Below, in pieces: positions 8,890 to 17,431 of a DNA stretch of 64,000 nt (positions within the stretch are counted from its first letter, which is position 1; each line of letters opens with the position of its first letter). The position numbers and the translations under genes were made by a program. Source of the DNA: Micromonospora sp. WMMD882 (GTDB lineage Bacteria; Actinomycetota; Actinomycetes; Mycobacteriales; Micromonosporaceae); assembly GCF_027497255.1 (NCBI RefSeq), contig NZ_CP114903.1, positions 2,480,001 through 2,544,000 on the forward strand, given 5' to 3'. The notes under the pieces were generated by a model that saw only the letters and a program-made list of their open reading frames with translations, did no database searches and had not been told where the DNA came from.

Positions 8890-9028
8890 CCAGGCTGGCC
8901 CGGGCGGCGGCGGAGCCACCCGGGGGCCGGGACGGCCCGCCCGGACGGGGCGGGAAGCGTCAGAAGGGGCGAGGGGCGTACGGCGGCCGGGGCTGGCGGG
9001 GGTCGGCCGCCGTACGACGCCGACGCGG

Positions 9029-9292
9029 TCAGGCCCGGGGCGGGCCCTGGTAGCCGGGGGCGACGTACACCGGCAGGCGTTCGCCGTTGGCGCGGGCGTA
9101 GCGACGGGTGTAGGTCACGTGTCCGCGAACGCCGGTCAACTGGGCCGACCCGTGGTCGGCCTGCTCCGGCGGGAGCGGCACGGTGAAGCTGACCGGGAGC
9201 GAACGCAGCGCCGAGGCGGATCGGCTGGGGGTCACGTCGTGACGTTGGTTGTGCCAGGGGCCACCGAGGAAAAGCACCTTCATACGACCCAT
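9029..9292 (-). CDS. Small conserved hypothetical protein
   Basis: An 87-residue protein starting MGRMKVLFLGGPWHN; translation could instead begin three codons later at 9283. AGGAG lies three bases before the first ATG and twelve before the second, so neither spacing is ideal. The compact N-terminal strand ending in GGPWHN, and the polar C-terminus ending in VAPGYQGPPRA, resemble small uncharacterised actinomycete and actinophage proteins, but I cannot name a function. No membrane segment or signal peptide is visible. Confidence 0.6.
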   Translation of the reverse strand: MGRMKVLFLGGPWHNQRHDVTPSRSASALRSLPVSFTVPLPPEQADHGSAQLTGVRGHVTYTRRYARANGERLPVYVAPGYQGPPRA

Positions 9293-9594
9293 CGTCTCCT
9301 GTCGCTGATCGTGACGCCTCATCCGTCGGTCCCGCTACCGGTACCGTCCTGGTTGGACCTTCGGGTACCGATCTGTCCGGTCTGCCGGTGACCAGGTGGA
9401 TGACCCGGGCCGGCGTCGGGCATCGACCGGACGACCCGCCGCCGGGCCGTTCCGGCGGTCCCGTCCGGCAGCCCGTCTCCGGCCCGGGCCGCGGGACGCC
9501 TTCCGGCGAAGGTACCCTCCGGCGCTGAGTCGCTCGTCAGCGGGCCACGCGCCGAGCTGGTGACGACCTCGTCCGGAGCTGCTAGCGTGCCCGG
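9293..9594. other. Divergent intergenic region without a gene
   Basis: About 300 bases separate the small hypothetical gene from the Pr6Pr membrane protein on the opposite strand. I see no coding potential that fits local codon use. A few GGTACC-type hexamers (around 9339-9370) give short palindromes, but no promoter pair stands out. Confidence 0.3.
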
Positions 9595-10329
9595 ATGACC
9601 TTGCGGCGGCCCGGCCCGGTGGTGGCGTTCCGGCTGCTGGTGGTGGGCGCGGTGCTGGCCGGCGTCGGGCTGACCACCGCCGGCCCGGCCACCGTGACCG
9701 GCCTGCTGCCGTACTTCACCATCCAGAGCAACGTCGCGGTCGCGCTGCTCGCCGGGTACGGCGCCGGGCAGATCCGGCGGGGCCGCCCCGACTCCCCGGC
9801 GGCGCTCAGGGGCGCGGTCACCCTCTACGTCACCATCACCGGCGTGGTGTACCACCTGCTGCTGGCGAACCCGGCCAGCCCGTTCGCGATGGCGCAGCCG
9901 GAACGGTCCCTCGCCGACGCGGCCGGCAACCAGCTTCTGCACACGGTGGTCCCGCTGCTGGCGGTGACGGACTGGGCGCTGTTCGCCCCCCGTGGCCGGT
10001 TACGCCCCCGGCACGCCGTCTGGTGGCTGGCGTTCCCGTTGGCGTACCTGGCGTTCGCGCTGGCCCGGGGGCCGGTCGTGGGCTCGTACCCGTACCCGTT
10101 CGTGGATCCGGGCCAGCTCGGCTACCCGGGCGTGAGCCTAGCCGCGGTGGGCTTCGCGGTCGCGTTCTGGCTGCTCGGCCTGGCCTTCGTCGGGGTCGAC
10201 CGGCTGCTGGCCGGGCCCGCCCCGGCGACGACCGACCCGGCGGTCACCGACCCGGCGACGACCGGGGGGATCCCCGCCGGGTGTCAGGAGGAGACCCCTC
10301 CCGACACCGGGGTACGGTCGCGCCCGTAG
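9595..10329 (+). CDS. Pr6Pr-family integral membrane protein
   Basis: A 244-residue protein with about six predicted transmembrane helices, matching the Pr6Pr (FAR-17a/AIG1-like) group by its LLPYFTIQSNVAVAL motif in helix 2 and YPYPFVDPGQLGYPGV before the last helix. Function in bacteria is unknown; eukaryotic relatives include hydrolases of fatty-acid esters of hydroxy fatty acids. The cytosolic C-terminus is a low-complexity Thr/Asp/Pro repeat (ATTDPAVTDPATT). A TTA leucine codon, rare in such genomes, occurs at 10000-10002. Its last 46 bases overlap the end of the converging debranching-enzyme gene. Confidence 0.8.
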   Translation: MTLRRPGPVVAFRLLVVGAVLAGVGLTTAGPATVTGLLPYFTIQSNVAVALLAGYGAGQIRRGRPDSPAALRGAVTLYVTITGVVYHLLLANPASPFAMAQPERSLADAAGNQLLHTVVPLLAVTDWALFAPRGRLRPRHAVWWLAFPLAYLAFALARGPVVGSYPYPFVDPGQLGYPGVSLAAVGFAVAFWLLGLAFVGVDRLLAGPAPATTDPAVTDPATTGGIPAGCQEETPPDTGVRSRP

Positions 10330-12338
10330 GCGTCGGCGTGACCCCAGCGGCCGGGGATGTCGAGCAGCTCGATCCGCCCGTAGCCCGGCGGCAGCGCCGG
10401 GTCGACCAGGAGGTTCCCCGCGCAGGGGCGCAGGCCGAGCAGGGTGCTCAGCATCATCAGCGCCGCCCCCGCCGACCAGGACTGCGGGGCGCCGCCTGCG
10501 GGCAGCGGCACCGGATACCGGGTCGCCTGCCGGTCGTACCCGGCGATCAGCTCCGGCAGCCGGCCCTCGAAGTGCGCGGCCATGTCCAGCACGCCGGCCG
10601 CGACCCGGGCCGCCTCCGCGTCGAAGCCGTACCGCCGCAGCCCGGCCGCGGCCAGGGCGTTGTCGAACGGCCAGACCGCGCCGAGGTGCGAGCCGACCGG
10701 GTTGTAGCGGCGCTGCCGGCTGCCCAGGGTGCGGATGCCGTACCCGGTGAACAGCTCCGGACCGAGCAGGTGCCCGGCCACCTGACCGGCCCGGTCGGCC
10801 GGGACGATGCCGCTCCACAACAGGTGCCCCAGGTTCGAGGCGAGCGCGTCGACCGGTCCGCCGTCGGGGTCGAGCGCGAGCGCGTACGCCGTCCGGTGCG
10901 GCAGCCAGAAATCCCGGTTGAAGCGTTCCCGCAGGTGCTCCGCCTCGCGCTCCAGTCGCTGCGCGTACGCCGGATCACCCCAGAACTCGCGGGCCAGCCG
11001 GGCCCCGCGCCGCTTCGCGTCGTACACGTACCCCTGGAGCTCGCAGGTGGCCCGGGGGAAGCCGGGTTCCCGACCGTCCCGGCCGACGATCGCGTCGTCG
11101 GAGTCCTTCCACACCTGGTTGACCACCCCGTCCGGGTTTCGGCGCTGGTAGCGCAGGTAGCCGTCGCCGAGCGGGTCGCCGTACTCGTCGATCCAGTCCA
11201 GCGCCATCCGGGCGGGGTGGCGCAGCTCGCGGACCAGGTCGGCGTCACCGGACCACTGCTCGTACTCGTCGAGCAGGACCACGAAGAGCGGGGTGGTGTC
11301 CGCCGCGCCGTAGTAGATGATGGTCGGGTCGTCGCCGAACGCGCCGCGCTCGCCGTACCGGAGGGTGGCCAGGATCTTGCCGGGCTCCTCCTCGTGGAAG
11401 TCGTCCAGCCGGCCGCCCTGGGCCAGGGCCAGCATCCGCAGCACGGCCGGGGCGAGGTCGGGCACGAACGGCAGGGTCTGCAGGGCGGTGACGATGGCGT
11501 CCCGGCCGTACAGGGCCATCCCCCAGGGCATGCCGGCCACCGGGACGGGCGCGCTGTAGGACAGCGGGTTGTAGCGCAGCGCGGCCAGGTCGAGCAGGCT
11601 GCGCCGGTACGCCAGCTCCAGCCCCGGCCGTTCGGCGACCAGCGTCGGCGCCTGGTCCAGGAAGCGGCGCAGCTCCGCCCACCGGTCCTCGCGGGCCTTC
11701 CGGCGGTACGACTCCAGGTCGGCCCGGATGTCCCGGCCGGTCCCGGCGCGCAGCACCATGTCGACGTGCAGGTCGGTGGACCACGCCCCGTTCGGCTCCA
11801 CCACGATCCGGAACGTCATCCCGGTCTGGTCGACGTCGGCCGGCGCGGTGGAACGGACCACGCACTCCCGGGAGAAGCGCTTGCGCTCGTACCGCAGGCA
11901 CAGCTCGTGGTCCTCGGGCCGCGGGGTGACCGTGACCGACCGGCGGCCCGGCGCGGCGATCTCGGCGGTGTCGGCGAAGTCGGTGCCGATCTCCAGCCGG
12001 ACGACGAACTCGGCCGGCTCCGGCGAGTGGTTCAGGACGGTGAGCCGTTCGTTGAAGCCCTCGTCGAGCGACCGGTGCCGCAGCACCGACACGTCCGCGT
12101 CCACGTAGTGGCTCGCGGTGCCCGGCACCAGCAGGAAGCGGGTCTCGAAGGAGGACATGTCGTCCCGGGACAGCGAGTGGAAGCGTTTCCCGTCGATGGT
12201 CAGCACCCAGCGGGACAGGAACCGGGTGTCGAAGGAGAACAACCCCACCGGGGTACGCGGGTCGTGTTCCATGTCGCCCTCGGCGTCACTGACCGCGAAG
12301 GTGTTGCCGGCCATGACCTGGACCCGTTGCTCCCTCAC
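10284..12338 (-). CDS. Glycogen-debranching-like amylo-alpha-1,6-glucosidase
   Basis: A 684-residue cytosolic protein. The N-terminal all-beta domain (FAVSDAEGDMEHDPRTPVGLFSFDTRFLSRW, given here only by position, residues 14-45) is the glycogen-debranching N-terminal module. The C-terminal (alpha/alpha)6 barrel of GH15/GH133-like enzymes holds acidic motifs such as YGRDAIVTALQ, FHEEEPGKILATLRYGERG and LGAVWPFDNALAAAGL. It should act on alpha-linked glucans, though some members take part in trehalose or other glucoside turnover. Translation starts at GTG 12338, overlapping by four bases (GTGA) the stop of the SCP2-fold gene upstream, so the two are translationally coupled. Confidence 0.88.
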   Translation of the reverse strand: MREQRVQVMAGNTFAVSDAEGDMEHDPRTPVGLFSFDTRFLSRWVLTIDGKRFHSLSRDDMSSFETRFLLVPGTASHYVDADVSVLRHRSLDEGFNERLTVLNHSPEPAEFVVRLEIGTDFADTAEIAAPGRRSVTVTPRPEDHELCLRYERKRFSRECVVRSTAPADVDQTGMTFRIVVEPNGAWSTDLHVDMVLRAGTGRDIRADLESYRRKAREDRWAELRRFLDQAPTLVAERPGLELAYRRSLLDLAALRYNPLSYSAPVPVAGMPWGMALYGRDAIVTALQTLPFVPDLAPAVLRMLALAQGGRLDDFHEEEPGKILATLRYGERGAFGDDPTIIYYGAADTTPLFVVLLDEYEQWSGDADLVRELRHPARMALDWIDEYGDPLGDGYLRYQRRNPDGVVNQVWKDSDDAIVGRDGREPGFPRATCELQGYVYDAKRRGARLAREFWGDPAYAQRLEREAEHLRERFNRDFWLPHRTAYALALDPDGGPVDALASNLGHLLWSGIVPADRAGQVAGHLLGPELFTGYGIRTLGSRQRRYNPVGSHLGAVWPFDNALAAAGLRRYGFDAEAARVAAGVLDMAAHFEGRLPELIAGYDRQATRYPVPLPAGGAPQSWSAGAALMMLSTLLGLRPCAGNLLVDPALPPGYGRIELLDIPGRWGHADAYGRDRTPVSGGVSS

Positions 12339-12739
12339 CGCCGGTCACCCCCCTCCCGGGCGACGTCCCGGGGGTGCCGGGCGTCCTGGGGGCCCGGGAA
12401 CAGCCGGCGCAGCGACATCAGCAGCGGCAGGCGGCCCTGCGCGGTCAGGTCGTTGCGCAGCAGCGTGGCGGCGATCCGGGCGCGACCGCTGGCCAGCTCG
12501 TCGAAGACCTCCCGGTCGGCCTGGACGACCAGCTCGGCCTCGTCGGCGGAGCGGGTCACCCGGACCACCTGGTCGGCGATGGTCAGATACCAGTGGTCGG
12601 TCCAGCCGTCCTCGGTGACGTCCAGCCGGATCGTCCCGGCGGTGGTCTCCGGCAGGTCGGTGTGCCGGCCGGCCAGCCCGTTCGCCAGGTAGTCCCGCAC
12701 CGAGTCGGTCGCCACCGCGATCCTCGCACGTTCGTCCAC
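12335..12739 (-). CDS. SCP2 sterol-carrier-fold protein
   Basis: A 134-residue protein whose middle (GTIRLDVTEDGWTDHWYLTI, VVRVTRSADEAELVVQ, REVFDELASGRARIAATLL) fits the SCP2 sterol-carrier fold, a small hydrophobic-ligand-binding domain common in actinomycetes. It has no catalytic motif and no signal. Its coupling to the debranching enzyme by a GTGA overlap implies co-expression; whether it binds a lipid or acts as an accessory subunit is unknown. Confidence 0.78.
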   Translation of the reverse strand: MDERARIAVATDSVRDYLANGLAGRHTDLPETTAGTIRLDVTEDGWTDHWYLTIADQVVRVTRSADEAELVVQADREVFDELASGRARIAATLLRNDLTAQGRLPLLMSLRRLFPGPQDARHPRDVAREGGDRR

Positions 12740-12804
12740 GCCGGTGACGATCGCAGCCGGCGGGGTGAGCCGGGTTCACCCGGGACGGGTGAAATCCACC
12801 CCGA

Positions 12805-12882
12805 GCCGGGTAGCCGGCCCGCCCAGGGGCCGCCCGGGCCGGGTAGCCGGCCCGTTCAGGGTCGCCCCGGCCGGGTAGCCGG
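12805..12882. repeat. Three-copy short tandem repeat upstream of the alcohol dehydrogenase
   Basis: Three imperfect units sharing GCCGGGTAGCCGG occur at about 12805, 12838 and 12869, spaced roughly 32 bases apart, in the divergent spacer between the SCP2-fold gene and the alcohol dehydrogenase. A fourth related copy (GGCCGGGTAGCC) is found near 49761 in another spacer, suggesting a dispersed intergenic element rather than a local operator. Confidence 0.55.
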
Positions 12883-12934
12883 AGACCGGACGCCGGCCGG
12901 CGGGACATCAGCACCACGACGAGAGGCGACGATC

Positions 12935-13984
12935 ATGCGCGCGCTACGACTGAACGCCTGGAAGAGCGAGCCGGAGCTGGTCGAGGTGGCCGAGCCGACG
13001 CCCGGACCCGACCAGGTGGTGGTCCGGATCGGGGCGGCCGGCGCCTGCCACTCCGACCTGCACCTGATGCACGACTTCGAGGCCGGCACGGTGCCGTGGG
13101 GTCCGCCGTTCACGCTGGGGCACGAGAACGCCGGCTGGGTGCACGCCCTCGGTGACGGCGTGACCGGGTTGACGGTGGGGCAGCCGGTCGCCGTGTACGG
13201 GCCGTGGGGCTGCGGCGCCTGCGCCCGCTGCCAGGTAGGCGTCGACACGTACTGCGAGAACCCGGCGGGCGCGCCGGTGCCCAGCGGCGGCGGGGGTCTC
13301 GGGCTGGACGGCGGCATGGCCGAGTACCTGCTGGTGCCGGCCTCCCGGCACGTCGTGCCGCTGCCCGAGGGGCTGGACCCGGTGCACGCCGCCCCGCTGA
13401 CCGACGCCGGGCTCACCCCGTACCACGCGGTCCGTCGGTCCTGGCCGAAGCTGCCGCCGGGCAGCACCGCCCTGGTGATCGGGGTGGGTGGTCTCGGGCA
13501 CGTCGGGGTGCAGGTCCTCAAGGCCACCACCGCGGCCCGGGTGATCGCCGTCGACACCCGCGCCGAGGCGCTGGACCTGGCCCGGGCCTGCGGGGCGGAC
13601 CTCGCCCTGCCCGCCGGCGAGGACGCGGCGGAGCAGGTCCGGGCGGCCACCCCGCACGGCCGGGGCGCGGACGTGGTGCTCGACTTCGTCGGCGCGAACA
13701 CGACCCTGAAGCTGGGCGCGGCCAGCGTGCGCACCGTCGGCGACCTGACCATCGTCGGCATCGGCGGCGGCACCCTGCCGGTGTCGTTCTTCTCGGTGCC
13801 GTACGAGGTGAGCATCCAGACCACCTACTGGGGCAGCCGGCCGGAGCTGGTCGAGGTGCTGGACCTGGGCGGGCGGGGCCTGCTGAAGCCGAAGATCACC
13901 ACGTTCGGGCTGGACGAGGCCGTGCACGCCTACCACCTCCTGGCGGAGGGCCGGCTGGAGGGCCGGGCGGTGATCGTCCCCTGA
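12935..13984 (+). CDS. Zinc-dependent alcohol dehydrogenase (MDR superfamily)
   Basis: A 349-residue NAD(P)-dependent medium-chain dehydrogenase. The catalytic-zinc region is GACHSDLHLMH and GHENAGWVH. The structural-zinc loop CGACARCQVGVDTYC has the canonical C-x2-C-x2-C-x7-C spacing. The Rossmann motif is VIGVGGLGHVGVQVL, followed by the acidic VIAVDTR, which favours NAD over NADP. The length is typical. ATG at 12935 follows GAGAGG. No aldehyde dehydrogenase or other pathway gene is adjacent, so the physiological alcohol is unknown. Confidence 0.9.
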   Translation: MRALRLNAWKSEPELVEVAEPTPGPDQVVVRIGAAGACHSDLHLMHDFEAGTVPWGPPFTLGHENAGWVHALGDGVTGLTVGQPVAVYGPWGCGACARCQVGVDTYCENPAGAPVPSGGGGLGLDGGMAEYLLVPASRHVVPLPEGLDPVHAAPLTDAGLTPYHAVRRSWPKLPPGSTALVIGVGGLGHVGVQVLKATTAARVIAVDTRAEALDLARACGADLALPAGEDAAEQVRAATPHGRGADVVLDFVGANTTLKLGAASVRTVGDLTIVGIGGGTLPVSFFSVPYEVSIQTTYWGSRPELVEVLDLGGRGLLKPKITTFGLDEAVHAYHLLAEGRLEGRAVIVP

Positions 13985-14007
13985 CCGGGTGGCCCTAGGG
14001 TGACCCG

Positions 14008-14523
14008 GTGGTCGCCGCGCTGGAGCTGTACCTGGACCCGGACGCCTCCCGACGGATCCGGGCGCTCTGGGACGCGCTGGAAGCCGAGGGCGTGCAGAGC
14101 CTGCGGTACCTGCTTGACCAGCGGCACCGGCCGCACGTCTCCCTCGCGGTGGCGCCCCGGCTGGACCCGGAGCGGGTCGCCGGGGCGCTGGCCGGGTTGA
14201 CCGTCGCCGCGCCGCTGCCGCTGTCGTTCCGGCACGCCGGGCAGTTCGTCGGCCGGGTGCTCTGGCTCGGGCCCACCCCGACCCTGGAGCTGCTGACCCA
14301 CCAGGCCCGGGTGCACGAGCGGCTGGCCGGGGCCGGCGTCGAGCTGTCCGGGCACTACCGGCCGGGCCGTTGGGTGCCGCACTGCACGCTGTCCATGCGG
14401 GTGCCGAACGCGCTGATGGCCACCGCCGTACGTCGGTGTCTGGAGACGCTGCCGATCGAGGCGCGGGTGGTCTCGGCGGCCGTCACCGACCACGCCCGGG
14501 GCATCTCCCACCCGCTTTCCTGA
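14008..14523 (+). CDS. 2H phosphoesterase, 2'-5' RNA ligase family
   Basis: A 171-residue protein of the 2H phosphoesterase fold. Both hallmark tetrapeptides are present: HVSL in RPHVSLAVAP and HCTL in WVPHCTLSM. Family members open 2',3'-cyclic phosphates or ligate RNA halves in vitro; the in vivo role is usually unclear. GTG at 14008 lies 23 bases after the dehydrogenase stop, so the two genes may be co-transcribed. Confidence 0.8.
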   Translation: MVAALELYLDPDASRRIRALWDALEAEGVQSLRYLLDQRHRPHVSLAVAPRLDPERVAGALAGLTVAAPLPLSFRHAGQFVGRVLWLGPTPTLELLTHQARVHERLAGAGVELSGHYRPGRWVPHCTLSMRVPNALMATAVRRCLETLPIEARVVSAAVTDHARGISHPLS

Positions 14524-14646
14524 TCCCACCCGCTTTCCTGACCGGCCGACGATTCGCCCGCGCCCGGCCGGGTACATCCTGCCCCGACGGCGGGACGAAG
14601 GACCGCCGGACCAGGATCCGGGGGTGCGGACAGCGTGGAGGGCGGG

Positions 14647-15093
14647 GTGGACACGGAACGGACGGAGGTGGACGCCCCGGTCGAGACGTGCCTGCTGACC
14701 GTGGCGTTCGACCTCGACCACCTGAGCCGGGTACGGCACGAGGTCGGTCGACGGCTCGCCGAGGCGGGCCTGCCCGAGCAGGAGGCCGAGGACTTCCTGC
14801 TGGCGGTGAACGAGGCGATGGCGAACGCGCTGCGGCACGGCCCCGGCAGCGGCCACCTGCGGCTGTGGCGCGACGGGTCGGTGGTCTGCGAGGTCGCGGA
14901 CACCGGCCTCGGGTTCCCCGACGGGCCGCCGCAGCGCCCGTTGCGCCCCCCGGGGCCGCGTCAGCAGGGCGGCCGGGGGCTGTGGCTGGCCCAGCAGTAC
15001 TCGGACGAGCTGCGCATCGACAGCAGCCCGGAAGGCACCAACGTACGGCTGAGCAAGGCCCTGCCGCCCGCCCCCGGCCCGACGCCCCGGTGA
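14647..15093 (+). CDS. RsbW-like ATP-binding regulatory protein (anti-sigma factor type)
   Basis: A 148-residue GHKL ATPase domain protein. The N-box NEAMANALRHG and the G1 box VADTGLGFP identify the histidine-kinase-like fold used by RsbW/SpoIIAB anti-sigma kinases, and the G2 region is GGRGLWLAQQYSDEL. In actinomycetes such proteins sequester stress sigma factors and are released by STAS-domain antagonists. No sigma factor or STAS gene is adjacent, so it is an orphan. GTG at 14647 is chosen because GGAGG sits five bases before it; GTG at 14635 is an alternative giving four more residues. Confidence 0.82.
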   Translation: MDTERTEVDAPVETCLLTVAFDLDHLSRVRHEVGRRLAEAGLPEQEAEDFLLAVNEAMANALRHGPGSGHLRLWRDGSVVCEVADTGLGFPDGPPQRPLRPPGPRQQGGRGLWLAQQYSDELRIDSSPEGTNVRLSKALPPAPGPTPR

Positions 15094-15130
15094 CCGTCGG
15101 CGTCGCGGTGGCCCGGACCGGTCGGCGCGG

Positions 15131-15625
15131 TCAGCGCCAGCCGTAGCCGGCGCGCAGGGCCTCGGCGACCCGGTCGAAGCGGGCCCGGTCCAGGATCGCG
15201 CCCTCCCGACGGATGCCGTCCTCCCGCATGGTGAGCACCCGGTCGAGCCGGACCCAGCTCGGCCGGTTGTCGTCGTCCCACCCGCCCGCGCCGAGCGCCA
15301 GCCAGTGCCGCTGGCCGTCGCGGTCGGCCCGGCTGGAGAGCAGGAGACCGAAGAGGGTACGGCTCTGCCGGCCCACCACGAGCACCGGCCGGTCCTTGCC
15401 CTGTCGGGGGTCGTCCTCGTAGCCGACCCAGGTCCAGACGATCTCGCCGGGATCGGCCTGGCCGTCCAGCTCCGGCGCGTACGTCAGCTCGCGTTGACGC
15501 AACGTGGCGACCTGACGTCGCCGGGCCACCTGCGCGGGGATCTGCGCGGGGCTGCCGACCGGACCACCGCCGGCCCGCACGACCCGACCGACCCGCTGCG
15601 CCACGTCTCTCCACAGCCCTGCCAC
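15131..15625 (-). CDS. PemK/MazF-family toxin-like protein, solitary
   Basis: A 164-residue protein whose C-terminal 110 residues match the PemK/MazF fold: PGEIVWTWVGYEDD and KDRPVLVVGRQSRTLFGLLL are the diagnostic first strands. MazF-type proteins are sequence-specific endoribonucleases neutralised by a cognate antitoxin. An N-terminal extension of about 50 basic residues is present, and no antitoxin-sized gene lies on either side; the immediate neighbours are an anti-sigma-like protein and an MFS pump. Many actinomycete genomes carry such antitoxin-less, extended members, so it may not be an active toxin. Confidence 0.8.
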   Translation of the reverse strand: MAGLWRDVAQRVGRVVRAGGGPVGSPAQIPAQVARRRQVATLRQRELTYAPELDGQADPGEIVWTWVGYEDDPRQGKDRPVLVVGRQSRTLFGLLLSSRADRDGQRHWLALGAGGWDDDNRPSWVRLDRVLTMREDGIRREGAILDRARFDRVAEALRAGYGWR

Positions 15626-15695
15626 CGCGGTAGCCTAACCGCTCCCCCGGCGCCCCGCCCGCCGCCGGGGCCCGGGCCTAGGAAGGGGCTCCCAC

Positions 15696-16991
15696 GTGGA
15701 CGGTTGGCGTCGAGGGGCGGTGCTGCTGGCGCTCGCGGTGTCCGCCTTCGCCTTCAACACCACCGAGAACCTGCCGATCGGGCTGCTCCCGCTGATCTCC
15801 GCGGACCTGGATGTGCCGTCCTCCTCGGTCGGCTACCTGGTCACCGGCTACGGCCTCACCGTGGCCGTCGTGTCGTTGCCGGTCGCGCAGCTCACCCGGA
15901 ACCTGCCCCGACGGTGGGCGCTCACCGGGGTGTTGGCCGTCCTGGTCGGGGCCACCCTGGTGTCGGTCGTCGCGACCGGCTACGGGGCGCTACTCGCCGC
16001 CCGGGTGGCGACCGCCATCGCCCAGGCCCTCTTCTGGGCGGTGAGCGCGCCGGTCGCGGTCGGGCTGTACGCTCCCGGCGTCCGGGGCCGGGTGCTGGCC
16101 GTGCTGTCGGTGGGCGGCTCGGCGGCCACCGTGCTCGGCGTGCCGGCCGGCGCGTGGCTGGGGCAGCAGGGCGGCTGGCGCACGCCGTTCCTGGCGCTGG
16201 CCGCCCTGTCGCTCGCCGCCCTGGTGGTGGTCGCCACGCTGCTGCCGACCAGTCGACCGCAGGAGAGCCACGGCGCGTACGGCGCCGACCCGCACACCGG
16301 GCGGTTCCTGGTCACGCTGCTGGTCACCGCCGTCTCGGTGACCGGCATGTTCACCGGTTTCACCTACGTGGCCCGGCTGGTGACGCAGGTCGCCGGGTTC
16401 ACCGACGCGGCGTTGGCCGGGTTGCTGGCCGGGTTCGGGCTCGCCGGCCTGGCCGGGGTGGCCGTCGTCGGCCGGGCGCTCGACCGGTTTCCCCGTGGCG
16501 TGCTGGTGGCGACCGTCGGGGGGCAGGCGGTGGCGCTGCTCGGGCTCCACCTGCTGGCAACCGAGCGGGTCGCCGTCGCCGTGCTGCTGGCCCTGCTCGG
16601 CGGTACGGCCGCCCCGGTCTTCCTGGTGACGCAGGGCCGGATCCTGGCGGTCGCGCCGGGGCGCACCGAGCTCGGCTTCGCGGCCAACTCGGCCGCGTTC
16701 AACGTCGGCATCGCGGGCGGCGCGCTGGCCGGCGGCCTGCTCCTGACGCCGCTGGGCGCGCGGGGCGTGTTCGCGGTCGGCGGGCTGATCACCGTCGGGG
16801 CGCTGCTGGTCGTGCTCGCCGAGCCGCTGGTCACCGGCCCGGGTACGGCCACCACCGGCGTCCGGCCCCGAGCCGCCGCCGACTCGGCAGGCCCCGTCAC
16901 CCGGACCGGTCCCGCCGGCCCTGCCGCTTCCGCCGGCCCTGCCGCTTCCGCCGCTTGCGAGGTCACACCGGGACGGGACGGAACCGGCTGA
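15696..16991 (+). CDS. MFS drug-efflux-type transporter (12 TM)
   Basis: A 431-residue inner-membrane transporter of the DHA1-like major facilitator group, resembling Cmx/CmrA chloramphenicol exporters. The first helix contains FNTTENLPIGLLPLIS and the loop 2-3 motif corresponds to QLTRNLPRRW. About twelve hydrophobic helices alternate with short loops, and the C-terminal 45 residues form a Pro/Ala/Gly-rich tail with a repeated GPAAS motif. GTG at 15696 starts the protein. Substrate specificity cannot be inferred. Its end overlaps the converging phosphatase by 29 bases. Confidence 0.85.
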   Translation: MDGWRRGAVLLALAVSAFAFNTTENLPIGLLPLISADLDVPSSSVGYLVTGYGLTVAVVSLPVAQLTRNLPRRWALTGVLAVLVGATLVSVVATGYGALLAARVATAIAQALFWAVSAPVAVGLYAPGVRGRVLAVLSVGGSAATVLGVPAGAWLGQQGGWRTPFLALAALSLAALVVVATLLPTSRPQESHGAYGADPHTGRFLVTLLVTAVSVTGMFTGFTYVARLVTQVAGFTDAALAGLLAGFGLAGLAGVAVVGRALDRFPRGVLVATVGGQAVALLGLHLLATERVAVAVLLALLGGTAAPVFLVTQGRILAVAPGRTELGFAANSAAFNVGIAGGALAGGLLLTPLGARGVFAVGGLITVGALLVVLAEPLVTGPGTATTGVRPRAAADSAGPVTRTGPAGPAASAGPAASAACEVTPGRDGTG

Positions 16992-17403
16992 CGTACCGCT
17001 TCTGCCAGGGCGTCTCGACGGCGCCCGGGTGGTAGTGCCGCCGCACCCAGGCCACCGCCTCGTCCGCCGGCACCCCGTCGACGACCGCCAGGCAGGCGAG
17101 GGCGGTGCCGGTGCGGCCCCGGCCGCCGCCACAGGCCAGCTCGACCCGTTCGGTCGCGGCCCGTTCCCAGACCTCGCGCAGCAGCGGCCCGACGGCCTCC
17201 CGGTCGCGGGGCAGCCGGAAATCCGGCCAGGGCAGCCACCGGCTCTCCCAGTCGACGGCCGGCGGCGGCTTGCCGAGCAGGTAGACGCCGAAGGTCGGCG
17301 GCGGACCGACCGGCGGGCCGGCGCGCAGGCCACGGCCGCGTACCAGCCGGCCCGAGGGTAGACGCAGCACTCCGGCGACGGAGGGATCCCACGGCGTCGT
17401 CAT
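16963..17403 (-). CDS. Small protein-tyrosine/dual-specificity phosphatase-like protein
   Basis: A 146-residue protein containing the cysteine-phosphatase P-loop C-x5-R in ACGGGRGRTGTAL, preceded by RVEL, the usual strand leading into the loop. The general-acid loop probably lies in WLPWPDFRLP, where Asp is the candidate acid. ATG at 17403 is used, since the upstream extension has no homology. It could dephosphorylate phosphotyrosine or another phosphomonoester; no kinase is adjacent. Confidence 0.8.
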   Translation of the reverse strand: MTTPWDPSVAGVLRLPSGRLVRGRGLRAGPPVGPPPTFGVYLLGKPPPAVDWESRWLPWPDFRLPRDREAVGPLLREVWERAATERVELACGGGRGRTGTALACLAVVDGVPADEAVAWVRRHYHPGAVETPWQKRYVSRFRPVPV

Positions 17404-17431
17404 GCCGCCGATCGTAGGGGCCCGGCGACGG

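Noticed and set aside
10023..12692. An 889-codon plus-strand frame
   Set aside because: Antisense to the debranching enzyme and SCP2-fold gene, both supported by family motifs and by their GTGA coupling.
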